This document shows, in pieces, positions 45,607-57,252 of a DNA stretch of 64,000 nt. The number at the start of each line of letters is the position of its first letter. The stretch's first letter is position 1. This DNA comes from Kalmusia sp. IMI 367209 (Eukaryota > Ascomycota > Dothideomycetes > Pleosporales > Didymosphaeriaceae). Location of the stretch: the NCBI GenBank assembly GCA_027946365.1, contig JAPEUQ010000017.1, forward strand, positions 744,001-808,000, given 5' to 3'. The position numbers were made by a program, and so were the translations under genes. The notes beneath the pieces are model-generated. The model ran no database searches, was not told the DNA's origin, and worked only from the letters and a program-made list of their open reading frames with translations.

Positions 45607-46783
45607 GCCGCCTGTTTTCTAGGCAATGATGATTCAATCTGAGCGATTGAACATAATTAGATCTAACATTTGGACATTCAATGCATGTAACTGGCGGTGA
45701 TGGTAAATTTGAAGGTCCAGAAATCCTATTGGACAAAATTCCCACTCATTCGAGCACCGTAAGCATCGGATACCAAGATCAGCCCTCTTCTTTCTTGCAT
45801 TTCTCCTCGCCTACGATCCGAATCTTTTGCATTTGCGCAGACGCGCGTCGTTCTCTTATTATGAATGTTTACATGCCGTAATGCCAATAGCCACCAGGTT
45901 GCTGTCGCAGCCTGACCGCCGCTATTACAGCCACTAGATTACTGCATCGCATCGCGACATCCAATCATCGAATGATGTGAAAACACAATGATTATTCAGG
46001 ACCAAATTGCATAGCGCCTCCGACAGACTTGAGGCTCCTTAGCACTTGGCAGGCTTCCCATCGTGAACATCTGGGCCCCCCTGTTTCAGCCATCCCCGGA
46101 ATCCGCTACCGATCCCTGCCACCATCACGTCCGTGCATGGGGTTGAGGAAAAATGTCCGCTGACTTCGCCTACTCCTGTTCGCTAGAAATTGATTTTCGA
46201 CTTGGATGCAACGTCCTTTCGTCTTGTACGAGACTCCTGCGAAGCTTGGCTGTTTAGAAGCACTGCCGAATTCGAAGACCAGCCGCGCAAGACCCACTCA
46301 AAACACCTTTCTTGGCCGTCACAGGCGCTCTACCTTGAGCCAGAGTGTTATGACAGGAGACCGAATCCCTAGGTATCCACGTGCTTTCCCGTCCTGTCAA
46401 CATGGACCCCGTCAGCGAGTCGCCGCCCAGAACCTCGGCGCCTCAGGACTACGTAGACTTTACCCAATGTAGGTGTCCACGCCAGAAAAGTGTGAACCAG
46501 ATTGCCATTGTGCCATACCTTTCACGGAAGTCTGACGCGTGCTGCCGCCGTGCCGGACATCAGTGGGTCGATGGACTGAGCTTGGGCGGATACCGTGTGA
46601 AAAGTCACAATAAGATCCCTCAGGCCTTCTCTTGTCGACTGCAGGCCGAAAGTCTGTCTTTGCTGGGTTCTCCGCTATCACTTCGCTTCTCGAGGCCAGG
46701 AGCCATATTGTTTAATTCGGCGCCGGTCGCAAACACCTTAACATTCTAATTTTTACTGTTAGTGACTAGCAATCTCAACCAGA
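45607..46783. other. intergenic
   Basis: This holds the 3' flank of the LVIVD gene and the promoter of the heme-dioxygenase fusion. A short frame starting at 46402 (MDPVSESPP...) looks protein-like for ~22 codons and then meets a GTAGGT donor-like site, but I find no following exon. Confidence 0.5.
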
Positions 46784-49700
46784 ATGGCTGCACCATCATG
46801 TCCTGTCAGTGGACAAAGTGGTCTTTCCGGTGGCACATGTCCGGCAGGTCAAGCTCGCCTTGGACCGCGTGGATGTGCTTTCGCAGCCTTCCAGCCGAAC
46901 TTGGGAGCACCTACAGTCTACTCGGACGTGAGTAGCCCCATATTTGACATTTGGGCGTTCTAAATTGTACCAGAGCACAAACAATGTCAGTATCCTTCAC
47001 GAAAAGGAAAGGAAAGCTTTGAATGAGATGTTACTTCCCGAAGCACCTTTACGGGAAACGACCAAAGGTCTAAAGAACGCCGACGAGCTCCAACCAGCTG
47101 ATGACGACCTTCTTGCATTTGCACTTGGTGCCCCAGCACGAAGAGTATTGACCCGAGCAGAGGAGATTGGTCCACGGACAGGGTGGAAAGACGGCTACCT
47201 CTCCTCTACATACGGTTTCCTCCCCCCCGATCCATCTGACTCTCCAGTTGCCCTTCGAGCCTCTCCTGGCCGCATATGGTCGGACCTTTGCGAACGCATG
47301 CCTGGGGTTGTAGCACGAGGAAATATGCGCAACTCGATTCTTGCTCTACCACTAGTGTACGGAACTCCTGATGTCATACCGGATCGAGCTTTATGGGCAG
47401 CAACAGTCTGCCTTGGCATCTTAGCCAGTGTATACCGGTACGAAGAGGCCAATGATGGCAATGAAGGAGTGGCAGTCGTACCTCCACAGGGTGCATTCAA
47501 GAATATACATGGTGATGATGACGAAGAAGAGGAAACAAAGGGTGTTCCTAGAAACATAGCAATCCCTCTACGTCAAGTCTGCACGAGAATGGGACGAGCG
47601 CTACCGCATCTAACCCAGTTTGATGTATCGATATACAATTATAAGCTTCGAGACCCGACCAGTATCCAGCCTTACGTTGTAAGGACGGAGAATATGGACC
47701 TACGATGGCCTGTAAGTGATGCATCTCAAGCTGATGGTGCAGTGGTGTGCTAAGCATCTCAGGTGTTTAATGACAGAGGAGAGGCCATGTTCCTTCTTTG
47801 CATGGCAGAAGTGCATGGTTGCTTTCAAACCGGCATCGAAACGATAACGCGATGCCAGGAAGCTGTCATGAACCGGGACGACGAAACCCTACTCCGTGAA
47901 ATGGTCACGTTAAAGGAACTTGTCGACCAGCTGGCCTACGTCTTCCACAAGATTAGTGTCAATCCTAATGCTGGCGAGCAATTTGCGAATCCCGTTGAGT
48001 GGGGCCAACGGTACGCAAAATTCAGTGCACCTTTGTCAAAACGGGTGCCGGCCCTCTCTGGATTAGCTCTTCCACTCTTCCTTTTAATGGACGCTTTCAT
48101 TGGACGAACCAAGTACACTTCTTTTCTCGGAATCGAGGCTGTCCACTTGCGAAGGTGGCTGCCACTCAATATCCGGGCCTTTATCACCGCAGTTGAGAAT
48201 CACTATCGGGTACCTGAGTATGTGAAGTCGACTGGTGATCCGAGGCTTGCGGGAGTCATGGAAGGCATTATTGAGTCCTACGCTGGAGAGCGAGGTTTTA
48301 TGGGCACTCACCGGTACAAAGTATACGGGTTCCTCGAGGTGGTCGCTAAGACTGGTCGTACAGAAACCAACGGAAATGCAGGTTCAGGCGACTCTGACGG
48401 AAGAGCCTGGGAAGAGGTCCATCGGACGTTGTCTGACTCTATGAAGGAGAGGCTGGATCCGTATCGTGGCGAGGTCAAAGTACAGCCTCATCAGATGCGA
48501 GGTAGCTTCGAGGAGTGTAGATTTCAAGCCCGCATCTTAGATCGACAGTCTATTGACCAAGATCCGCAGAGGCTGACCGGTATGGTCACATTTGACTTGC
48601 ACAATACGGGCATCACGTTCCAACCAGGTGAGCTACTTCCGCGATGGTTTCTACTAGCGACTATCGTCAAGATGTAGACATAGGATGATTACTGAACGTA
48701 AATCTAGGCGATCGTCTAGCAGTCATGCCAGTCAATCCATCCTACGAGGCAGCAAAGGTTGCAGCCGCTCTAGGTCTAGACGAGATGTGGGACGTGCTTG
48801 TCCCAGTCGAACAGGGCTCCATATGGGCGCGATTCTCCAAGCATCTGGACATCGTGTCTAAGACACCTGGCGCAGGATTAACTGTTAAGGACATTCTGAA
48901 GCGGGGACACTTGGCACCGCTCACGAAGGACTTAGTTCTTTCGGTAGGACACCAACTTTGCTTCGAATATTAAGTATTAACTAACTTTCCCCAGCTTCAC
49001 CAGTTGCTTCGCGCATCATCACAGATCACACTCAAGATCCTCGCTTCGGATGAGTGGCCTGTCAAAGGTAGTGTGGGTGATCTCCTGCAGACTGCTATTG
49101 CCGAAGTCCCACAAGACATTTGGGACCGTGCATTTGATCTTTCCAACCTTGCATGGCTACCAAAGCTTATTGCTCTCGAGGTGCCACGCACCTACTCAAT
49201 CTCAAATGCGTCGAGCGAATTGCTCCCGAGTATGATCGATCTAACCGTCTCCCGAACAGAATCCGAACGCAATCCTCTCTTTCGTGGAGTGCAACCAGAC
49301 TTCCCACTGTATGGTGTATCAAGTGGTTTCTTAAACCCAGCCCCCGGGGTGCTCCAGTATCCATGCGACACTACAGATGACCAAGCAGTGCTCATTGGAG
49401 TATCTAGGCCGATCCAATTCCAGCTTCCACCATCAACAACAGTTCCCGTCGCGATGTTCGCTGGTGGATCTGGTATCGCACCTTTCCGTGGCTTCTGGCA
49501 GAAACGCGTGCAGAGCGGCATCGGGCGCAATATTCTATTCCTCGGCGTACAGTCGCGCGAGAAGTTCGTCCACGAAGCCGAGCTCCAAGGTCTCGTACAA
49601 TCAGGGTCCCTCGAGCTTCACACTGCATTCTCACGAGATAGACGAGGCTTAGTCTACGATCCAGTAATGAGAGAGCTAGTCGAACAAGATATGGATCCCC

Positions 49701-51981
49701 GATATATCGACACTACGATCGTTGACCAAGGACGGCTAGTTTCCGAACTCGTAATGTCAAAAAATCAAGGTGGATTGGGCGGGTACTTATACATTTGCGG
49801 TTCTGTGTCCGTCTATGAAACTGTAATGTCAGGCATCAAAAAAGCCATCTACAAGTATCAAGCATCTACACAGTCTACGGCTGACTCGCTGTTGGCCACC
49901 GCTTTTGCTGAGCGTCGATTCATGCTAGGTAAATCCATCCCACTATTATACGCGCCATTCGGCTGATTTAGGATTCCAGACATTTTTATGACTCCACGAT
50001 CCATGTCCAATTTGAGCCCTACGATTCCGATGTCCCAACTTGCAGCCCATACTGGCCATAGAAAGGGCTCACGCATGTGGATCGGGGTGCATGGTGGAGT
50101 ATACGATGTGACCGACTTCTTGCCTATGCATCCAGGTGGCACTCTTATCGTCGCCGCAAGTGCTGGGCTTGATGCTACCAAAACCTTTCACGAGTTAGCT
50201 CATGATGTAAGCTCCGCCCTCCAATACCAAAATTTCAGCTAAAGTTATCAGACCAACCCTGAAGTCTCATCCTTGCTGTCGAAGTATTTTATCGGCCACC
50301 TTCACACGAAACCGGATTTTCACTCGAAAGAGATAAGCAGTCTCTACGACATGTGGTACCAATACCTCCGAACCAGTGTTGAAAGCCTGACCACATTATA
50401 CTTTGAAGCAAACAACATCCTGGAAGATTCGAAAATCTGGTTTTCCGGCGGCTTGTTCAACATCGGTGGTGTACGTAAGTTCTATCAGTTCCAGAGCAGG
50501 CTGATGCAGAACGGATTCTCCACTCTCTTTGGGGTACGTACACAAACTTAACTTCAAAGATTATTTCTAAAGGTCTACAGGCTAAGCTCCAAGAGATCTA
50601 CCTGAAGCTATCATTTACGATGGCGAATGCTGTTGCCCCTACCGTCAGGTTACCCGACATCATCGGCACGATTACTAGAGCACATTCATTGCCCGATGCG
50701 AGGAAAGCTATGCGAGAGGTTTCTCACATAGGCCAATTCGTAAGCAACAATAGCAAGTCTGCACGCTTTCACGAGAACGGCATCCTGCGATATGCTCAGG
50801 CAGCAACCGAGCTTGACGTCTCATTCCTTGAACAAATCAGAGACGAGGCTGGGCAAGGGATGGATGCATTCGACTTGATCGCTGCTTTGGATGAGCCAGC
50901 CTCTTCAAAACAGATTAAGCTCGCTTCCTATCTTCTTACTGTTCTAGAACGAATCGCTGCGCGATTAGAGGCTTATTACGCATCCCTGTCACAAGAGTCG
51001 ATTTATCGCCCTGAGATCGAGAACAATCCTGCGCGCACGCGATGGAACAATGTTCGACGCAAGATAGTTGATGGCTCGTTCTTCGTTCTAGCAAGCCCAC
51101 CATCCATGTCGGCCAGTGACGGGATGTCTGGATTACGCTCACGCCCTGGGCCAAATGGTGTCGAAATCGACTTTGCTCAAATATTTGCCAACGCCCAAAA
51201 GACACTACAGTATAGCCCACAGGCGGCATTAAGCTCATCATCTAGTGCGCAACCCAGACGTCTAGCAGACATGCACACAGACCGCGCTGCAAATAACACC
51301 CAGGCGCCGAGCACTTTCGATATGCAGCAGCAAGGCAATGCATTGCGACGGATGTCAAATTTCATCACTGACAACATGTCCACCATCCGGCGCCTAAGCC
51401 GCCTTCCCGCCGAGTACGATTTCGCGAGTTTGATGGCAACGTACGGAAAGCACCCGCAGCAACCTCCAACACAGTCTTTACCTAGTCACGCAAAGAGTCC
51501 AAGCACGGCGTCAAGTACTAGCAGTCAAGGCCTACGCGTACGTGCCCACACAAACAATCGCTCGATCTCTCCTCTTCCAGCCCCAGCGCCTCTCCGCATC
51601 AGATCCCGCACACCCTCGCTCGAGAAGAACCTCCAGCTCCACCATCGGCAGACCGTACAACAATCCGCTCGTACCGATGCATTGCCGGCAGTCCAATCCC
51701 TGTCATACTCGTCTCCTATGAATGCACAGTCGACTCATGCTGCCCTCAACGCGGCTGTTGCCCAACTTCACCGCCGCCAGCCTCCTCGCAGTACCACACC
51801 ACTACCTGCATCGCCGCGCGCGTCGCTTGCTTTGAGCGCAACGAGCTCGAGGAGGAATTTGACTGCTGATGGGCCTCTACCACCAGTACCAGGTGTGCCC
51901 GCGGGGCTGAATGCGTTGAAGATGGCTGCTAGTGTCAGTGGGGATGAGTTGAGGTTTCAGCAGGTGCAGATGAGAATATAA
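46784..51981 (+). CDS. IDO-like heme domain fused to FAD/NAD(P)H reductase and cytochrome b5
   Basis: Eight exons, 46784-46927, 46974-47711, 47763-48627, 48708-48943, 48995-49928, 49980-50206, 50252-50533 and 50581-51981 (introns 46-80 nt, all phases consistent), give 1608 residues. Residues ~129-495 resemble indoleamine 2,3-dioxygenase: GFLPPDPSDSP; DRGEAMFLLCMAEVHGC; HLRRWLPLNIRAFI, then STGDPRLAGVMEGII and THRYKVYGFLEVV, whose His (~477) matches the proximal heme ligand. Residues ~530-973 are a P450-reductase-like FAD and NAD(P)H module: ITFQPGDRLAVMPVN, VPRTYSIS (~724-731), GGSGIAPFRGF (~818), ICGS (~928); no FMN domain. Residues ~985-1070 are cytochrome b5 with HPGG (His ~1023) and FHELAHD (His ~1047). 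The tail of ~540 residues is helical, then Ser/Pro/Gln-rich and disordered. The likely electron path is NAD(P)H, FAD, b5, IDO heme. The substrate is unknown. Confidence 0.9.
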
Positions 51982-52871
51982 GTTTCATTAGTGTGTTGGT
52001 TATGTGTAGGTTTGAGGGGTATCAACTTCACATCATTATGTCGATTTTTTTATTAGGTTTACGCGGAGGTATGCTACCTAATGCATATATGAATATATTT
52101 CTAGTAGCATACTTAAAACTCTCATGCGCCGGTGAAGCTATTCATCTTATCTTGTACGTACGGTCACGAGTGAGTTGCGGTACTATGTCAGTCTAAGTCT
52201 ACACCTATTCCCAAACTCCGTCAAAGCTTGTCATCAATCTATGACTCTATCCTTGGATGAGAATTACTATATAAGTTTTACGAAGCTTCGAAGCGTTGTA
52301 CGTAGTTCAAAGGATAGTAGACTAACAAAAATAGTAGCGTTTCCCTCCTGCTTTTACAACTAGAAAGGCTGTTGAAAGGTGGTGACAGTAAAAGCTTTAG
52401 CATTACTATTACTACTTGCTACTCAATGTCAATGACTCCGTCCAATATTCGCTTTGGTGTCAAGTATAGATGGTGTTCAACAAGCTTGTCGCCTCGACAA
52501 ATTCATAAGACTACCAAGCGACTGGTCAGCTAAAGATTAGAAGAGATGGCACAAGAAGAAGAGGTTATCCTCTGGGGCATGTGGATTACATGCATAGCTA
52601 CGAATACAATTTGTGTTGAATTATAGTAAGACGGAGGCCCGCTAGTGTGGCGTTGGTCTAGCAACGCATATCGCCTAGCCTGATGTAACCAACCCCTCTT
52701 TCCGCATGTTCCTTATGTACCGTGTGCATACACGGGTGTATACTCCATTCTCTGCACAATAGAAAAACCATCACAGATATTCACAATATTTATACAAGGG
52801 TATCTATCGTATGTGATATCCCAAGAAGGCCGATTCCAGTCTTCTCCAATTATCAATTGGTATCGCACGCG
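51982..52871. other. intergenic, partly AT-rich
   Basis: No gene was seen. From 52000 to 52400 the DNA is AT-rich with no lasting open frame. The last ~150 bases are the leader of the DUF4267 gene. Confidence 0.6.
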
Positions 52872-53369
52872 ATGCCATACTCCCCGAACACCAGCATTCT
52901 CTCCCAAACTGTGCCCATTATTCTTCCTAGTCTTACATCCATCCTCGGTCTCACAGCCATCGCAGGTGGCACGTACTCCTTCATCTCCCCACTCACCGTC
53001 ATCAAAGGCTTTGGCCTCAGCCCACCTCCTTCGCCATCGTCTTCTCCTCGAGCAGAAGCCTTCCGAACCGCGATCATTCACGCCTACGGTATTCGCAATG
53101 TAGCCTCCGGCCTCTCTATTCTCAGTCTTACGTATTCTTGGCTGATTGAAAAAGATGCAGCGACGAAGTTGGTGGTGAAGAACTGTTTGGGTACGATTTT
53201 GGCGATTGGAACGGTGGTGGCGTTCGGAGACGCATGGCTGGTGGGTGATTATGTGGCGTGTGAGGGGGTGAATGGCGATGATGAGGAGGCGGGAAAGAAG
53301 GCTGCAAGAGGGCATGCAATTGCGGGTGTAATTGTTGCGCTAGTAGGTTCAGCCTGGCTTTTCGGGTGA
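52872..53369 (+). CDS. DUF4267-like small membrane protein
   Basis: A single exon of 165 residues from the ATG at 52872 (MPYSPNTSILSQ). Four hydrophobic segments are visible: PSLTSILGLTAIAGGTYSF; IRNVASGLSILSLTYSWLI; NCLGTILAIGTVVAFGDAW; and AIAGVIVALVGSAWLFG at the end. AYGIRNVASGLSIL is the conserved core seen in DUF4267 proteins of fungi. The frame is open upstream to 52722, but the family pattern begins at the chosen Met. The function of the family is unknown. Confidence 0.8.
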   Translation: MPYSPNTSILSQTVPIILPSLTSILGLTAIAGGTYSFISPLTVIKGFGLSPPPSPSSSPRAEAFRTAIIHAYGIRNVASGLSILSLTYSWLIEKDAATKLVVKNCLGTILAIGTVVAFGDAWLVGDYVACEGVNGDDEEAGKKAARGHAIAGVIVALVGSAWLFG

Positions 53370-53548
53370 TGCATCCACAGTGGTGCTTTAGTGAAATCAA
53401 GATACAAAAGAACGATGTAGGGACTAATTAGGTGATACATAATTGGGTGATATTTTGTATTTATAAGGACTATGTAGTATTGTACAGGCTCCCGCTAAAA
53501 GACGTCATGAAGGCACTGAGGACGCTTCTGTACACGCACTGTTCACGC

Positions 53549-55131
53549 TCAGAGTTCGCCATGCTCGGGGATAGATGGCTCTGGTGGTATTTCAGGCTCA
53601 TCTACAATCTCTTCGATCTCGATCTTTATGGGCTCTTGCTCTGTTGGCTTCGCATGTTTCACCTCTTCCGTCTCAGCCGCAGTCAGTAATGAGTCTGGCA
53701 GTTTCTCCTTCTTTCCCTCGCCCATGCGAATAGCATCTACCCAAGACTCGACTGCAGTGAGGCCAAAAGTTTCACCAGAGTACTTCTTGTACCAGGCCCG
53801 CTTGCCATGGGTCGCGACTAGGTGGACTTGGTCGCCACTTCCAAGATTTAATTCTTTCAGAAGAGAAGTTGCGAGAGGATTCGAAGCTGGGATACCGAAG
53901 AAAGGGAACAAGTTGGTCTTTAGTCCATCATGTTTCTTGTGAATGGAAGCGAGGGAGGCGAGGGCGGTTGTCGCAGCCGCTGCTGATTCATCCTTCGGTA
54001 GGATGGCCAGAATGCAGGTCTTGCTCTTCTCGTTCAGGCAAGAGGCCTGCAACTCAGATGATTCGGTGATGACTGGGATAGTGGGCTTGGCCTCTGCTTC
54101 AGGGATGATGACTGGCTCAGCAGTGTCTTCGGTCTTGATGCTTGGATCAGGGGACTCAGTCGGCTTGTTGGCTTCCTCGAGAGTTTCGTCTGCAGCCGAC
54201 GCCGCCGCCGATGATGCCTCGGAGGACTTATGAGATGCCGAAGCCTTTGAGAATTTGGACGATGCGCTCGACTCCTTTGCCTTCTTTTTGTCATCCTTCT
54301 TCGCCTTAGGTTTCGAGGCCTTGGCGGGAGGGCAGTCAGGATTTGGTGGAGCGACCTGAGAAAGGAAGTCTACCAAGCCCTTTTTCTCCATAGATCCGTC
54401 GTACTTGATGGGCTCGTCTGAGCCGACTGGGAGGAGTACGAGGGACGGGTATTTGGTTACACCGTACTTCTCCACTGCGGCAGCCTCGCTCTTCTTGATT
54501 TGGGCTATTGAGACTTTGCCAGCGAAATCGATAGCCAGCGTCCTCAGCGTAGCGCTGATGGCGCCCCTGTCACTGAACAGGATAGCCTTTGCACTGTCCT
54601 TGTTCCCCTCCAGCCACTCGTCCAGCTTCGCGTCCGTCACCCGCTTGACGTTGTTTGGAATCTTGTCCTTGACCATCTCGACGATGGCTTTCGCCTGTCG
54701 CGGGCCCTGATAGTCTTCGACTGTCGGTTTACCCGCTTTCTTGCCCGGTCGCACGAGCTTGAGGGTCGGGAAGCCCTGGACGCCCATCTGGCCGCACAAC
54801 GGCTTGTTGATCTCATCGTCGCAGTTTACGGCGGCAACTTTTGCGATACCTTCGAGGGACTTGGCGGCTGTTTCATAGGCGGGCTTGAGGTTCTGGCAAT
54901 GGCCGCACCACGGCGCATAGAATCTGGCTTTGGTTAGATGTAGCATGGCACTCCTCGGGGAGGTGGAAAGACCTACTCAACGATTGAAGTATAATTCGAC
55001 TTTGCAATCAGCCGGTCGTAGTCGGCGCTGGTGACCTGGAGTACTTTGGAGCTCTTGGGATATAGGCCGGCGGCGTCGGCATGGAGGGCGAGAGCTGCGA
55101 CGGCTGCCGCAACGGCGGATGAGCGCACCAT
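53549..55131 (-). CDS. ER protein disulfide isomerase (Mpd1-like), HGEL end
   Basis: Two exons, 55131-54977 and 54923-53549, with a 53-nt intron, give 509 residues; the join restores [20 protein letters not shown]. Residues 1-20 are a signal peptide. A thioredoxin domain with active-site CGHC follows, then a second thioredoxin-like domain without Cys pairs (AILFSDRGAISATLRTLA ... YGVTKYPSLVLLPVG). A long Lys/Ser/Ala-rich acidic-basic linker (~100 residues) comes next, then a third folded part (SCLNEKSKTCILAILPKDES ... LVATHGKRAWYKKYSGETFG). It ends HGEL, a variant of the HDEL/KDEL retrieval signal, so it should stay in the ER lumen to form or shuffle disulfides. The order resembles Mpd1 and related fungal PDIs. 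It is head-to-head with VTA1. Confidence 0.92.
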
Positions 55132-55428
55132 GTTGAGAAGGGGTAAAGTATGGTCGACGGGAGAAAACGATTGAGCTGGCCAGCTCGGCGTCCGGGCGGT
55201 GCTTATGTAGCAGTGGCTCACATCATGTTCATTGAAGCCAGGTTGTCCTTTATGCTGCGAAGCTCCTGCTCTTCCCCGCGCGCGCTAGAGCCACCGACAG
55301 GGGCGCCGCATGACATAACCACCTGCTGTCTACAGCTCCCCGCCCTTTGAGCTATCCACAGTGCAGCTGCCGTTCCCTTACCTTCGTGTCCTCCTCTCGC
55401 CCGCTGTCCGCGCGCAACCCTACACATC
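55132..55428. promoter_or_regulatory. bidirectional promoter PDI / VTA1
   Basis: A 297-bp spacer lies between divergent start codons; I identified no specific factor sites. Confidence 0.6.
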
Positions 55429-56839
55429 ATGGCAGACAACATACCAGCGAAGCTCAAACCGTCGCAGATCGGACCTTTTGCCAAACGCGCTGTCCAACTG
55501 GAGCGCTTCAAGCCCATTGTCACATACTGGCGTGAGTCTGCGCATACAGCCGCAAATAAGGAACTTGTGCTGAACACCTCCAGTGCGATTCTTCATTATT
55601 CAGAAGATCATCGATGCGGGCCTTCAATCGGCCGATCCAGCATGCACCGCGTACACGTCGGACCTCATGGACAAGCTCGAGCAAACCAAGGCAGCGAACC
55701 CGCACGAGGATGCGCTGCTGGACGACATGGCCGCATATGCATATTGCGAGCAATTTGCACTGCAGACTTTCGCGAAGGGAGAAAAGGATATGACCGCGAA
55801 CAACGTAACTAAGAACACCGCCGACACACTAGCCGCAGCATCTACATTCCTCGAGATGCTCGAAATTTGGAAGAAGGATCCAGAGCCTGAGATCAGGTCA
55901 AAGCAGACTTTTGCAAAATTTCACGCCGTGCGTATTCTCAAAGCCATTCAAAAAGGCGAGGATCCCAACCTCACGAATCCCGTCCACGAGCCCCCTGCGG
56001 CAGCTTCGCCCTCCGCTCTTGACCCCAATGATCCAGACGTTCAGAGCTTGAACCAAAACGCCGAAAATCCTTATGCGCAGAATCCATATCAGCCCTACGT
56101 TGAGTCGGCGCCCAACACCACTGCGCAGCCTTCGCCAATACTCTCAGCACCAAGGGTTTCGCCTCCGCCAAATCTGCCCGCAGCACCTACAGACTACTCC
56201 TCACATCGCGACGTCTCACCCATCTCGCAGCCAGCAACATCGCGTCAAGGGTCTGTGGTATCTGAGGGGGGCGGCTACTTCCCTAGGGTCAACGTCCCGA
56301 CCTTTACGGCCGATGCCGCTGCACCTAACCTGCCCACTGCACCGTCAGTCGAGGACGAGCCGATGGGAGCCAGTCCATTCGATGCATCGTCTCTACCTAC
56401 AGGCCCACAGGTTCCACAAGCTCCTCAGCCCCCCAGTCCTCAAACATTCTACCAGACCCCAGCGTCTCCTCCATCAATCCCTCAGCCACCACTACAGCCC
56501 CCTCAACAGAATGCATTCCAGTCATCTTCAAATCCATATGCAACCCCACCCCCCCAACCTCCATCACACCCGCCGCCTTTCCAAACGCCACAGCAGCCAC
56601 AATTTAATAACTCTTTTGCGCCAACACAGTCTCAACATGCGCCTCCTTCACAGCAATACTACCATCCTGGCCAACCTTTACCCCAGGCTCTGCACCAGGG
56701 TCCATTCAAGACAGACGAGGAGGCGCAGATGGCCGCTTCGAAACATGCCAAATGGGCCATATCAGCGCTAAACTTCGAGGACGTTAACACCGCAGTCAAG
56801 GAGCTCAGATTAGCGCTCCAGGCGCTAGGTGCAAACTAG
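55429..56839 (+). CDS. VTA1: ESCRT-associated protein Vta1 (LIP5)
   Basis: Two exons, 55429-55531 and 55584-56839, with a 52-nt intron (GTGAGT..CCAG), give 452 residues. Vta1 activates the Vps4 ATPase during multivesicular-body sorting. N-terminal tandem MIT-like helices: LKPSQIGPFAKRAVQLERF, the join TYWLRFFIIQKIIDAGLQS, DLMDKLEQTKAANP, EQFALQTFAKGEKDM and FLEMLEIWKKDPEPEI. A long Pro/Gln/Ser-rich disordered linker follows (~230 residues, longer than in yeast). The conserved C-terminal helical domain that binds Vps4 is KHAKWAISALNFEDVNTAVK followed by ELRLALQALG. The domain order and both ends match the family well. Confidence 0.95.
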
Positions 56840-57252
56840 CATCGCTTTTTATGATGTAGGATATGACTTGACGAGTTGATGGATATTTCGCTTGGCCAGT
56901 CCCACTGTATACCCCATATGAGCACATAGAAAGACAGCAGCGTTAGAAAATATATCTATATATTTGGACACCTTATGAGATACCACGAACGCGAAAATTA
57001 GATTGTCTACTTTGGATGTGTGGTGGGTTGTGTATGTGTGCTACGCAACTCCGTGTACCTCCGTAGTCGGATATCGTTGACACCTAGTCTGCAGCTCGCA
57101 TGACTAAGCAAATGCACGTGCCCGTTTTTTCTGCGGACCCCACGGCTCTTGTCGACCTCGCTCCATCAAGCTCGTGCGGAGGCAACATCATAGGCATCAA
57201 CATGCCTGCGTATCTCAATCTTGCCTTGAACGTCTCTTGAGCTGTGGTCAAC
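56840..57252. other. intergenic
   Basis: This spacer contains the VTA1 3' flank, an AT-rich patch near 56945-56970, and the VPS33 promoter. No gene was seen. Confidence 0.6.

Noticed and set aside
46402..46749. Short frame starting MDPVSESPP upstream of the heme fusion
   Set aside because: Only ~22 protein-like codons before a donor-like site; no second exon was found.
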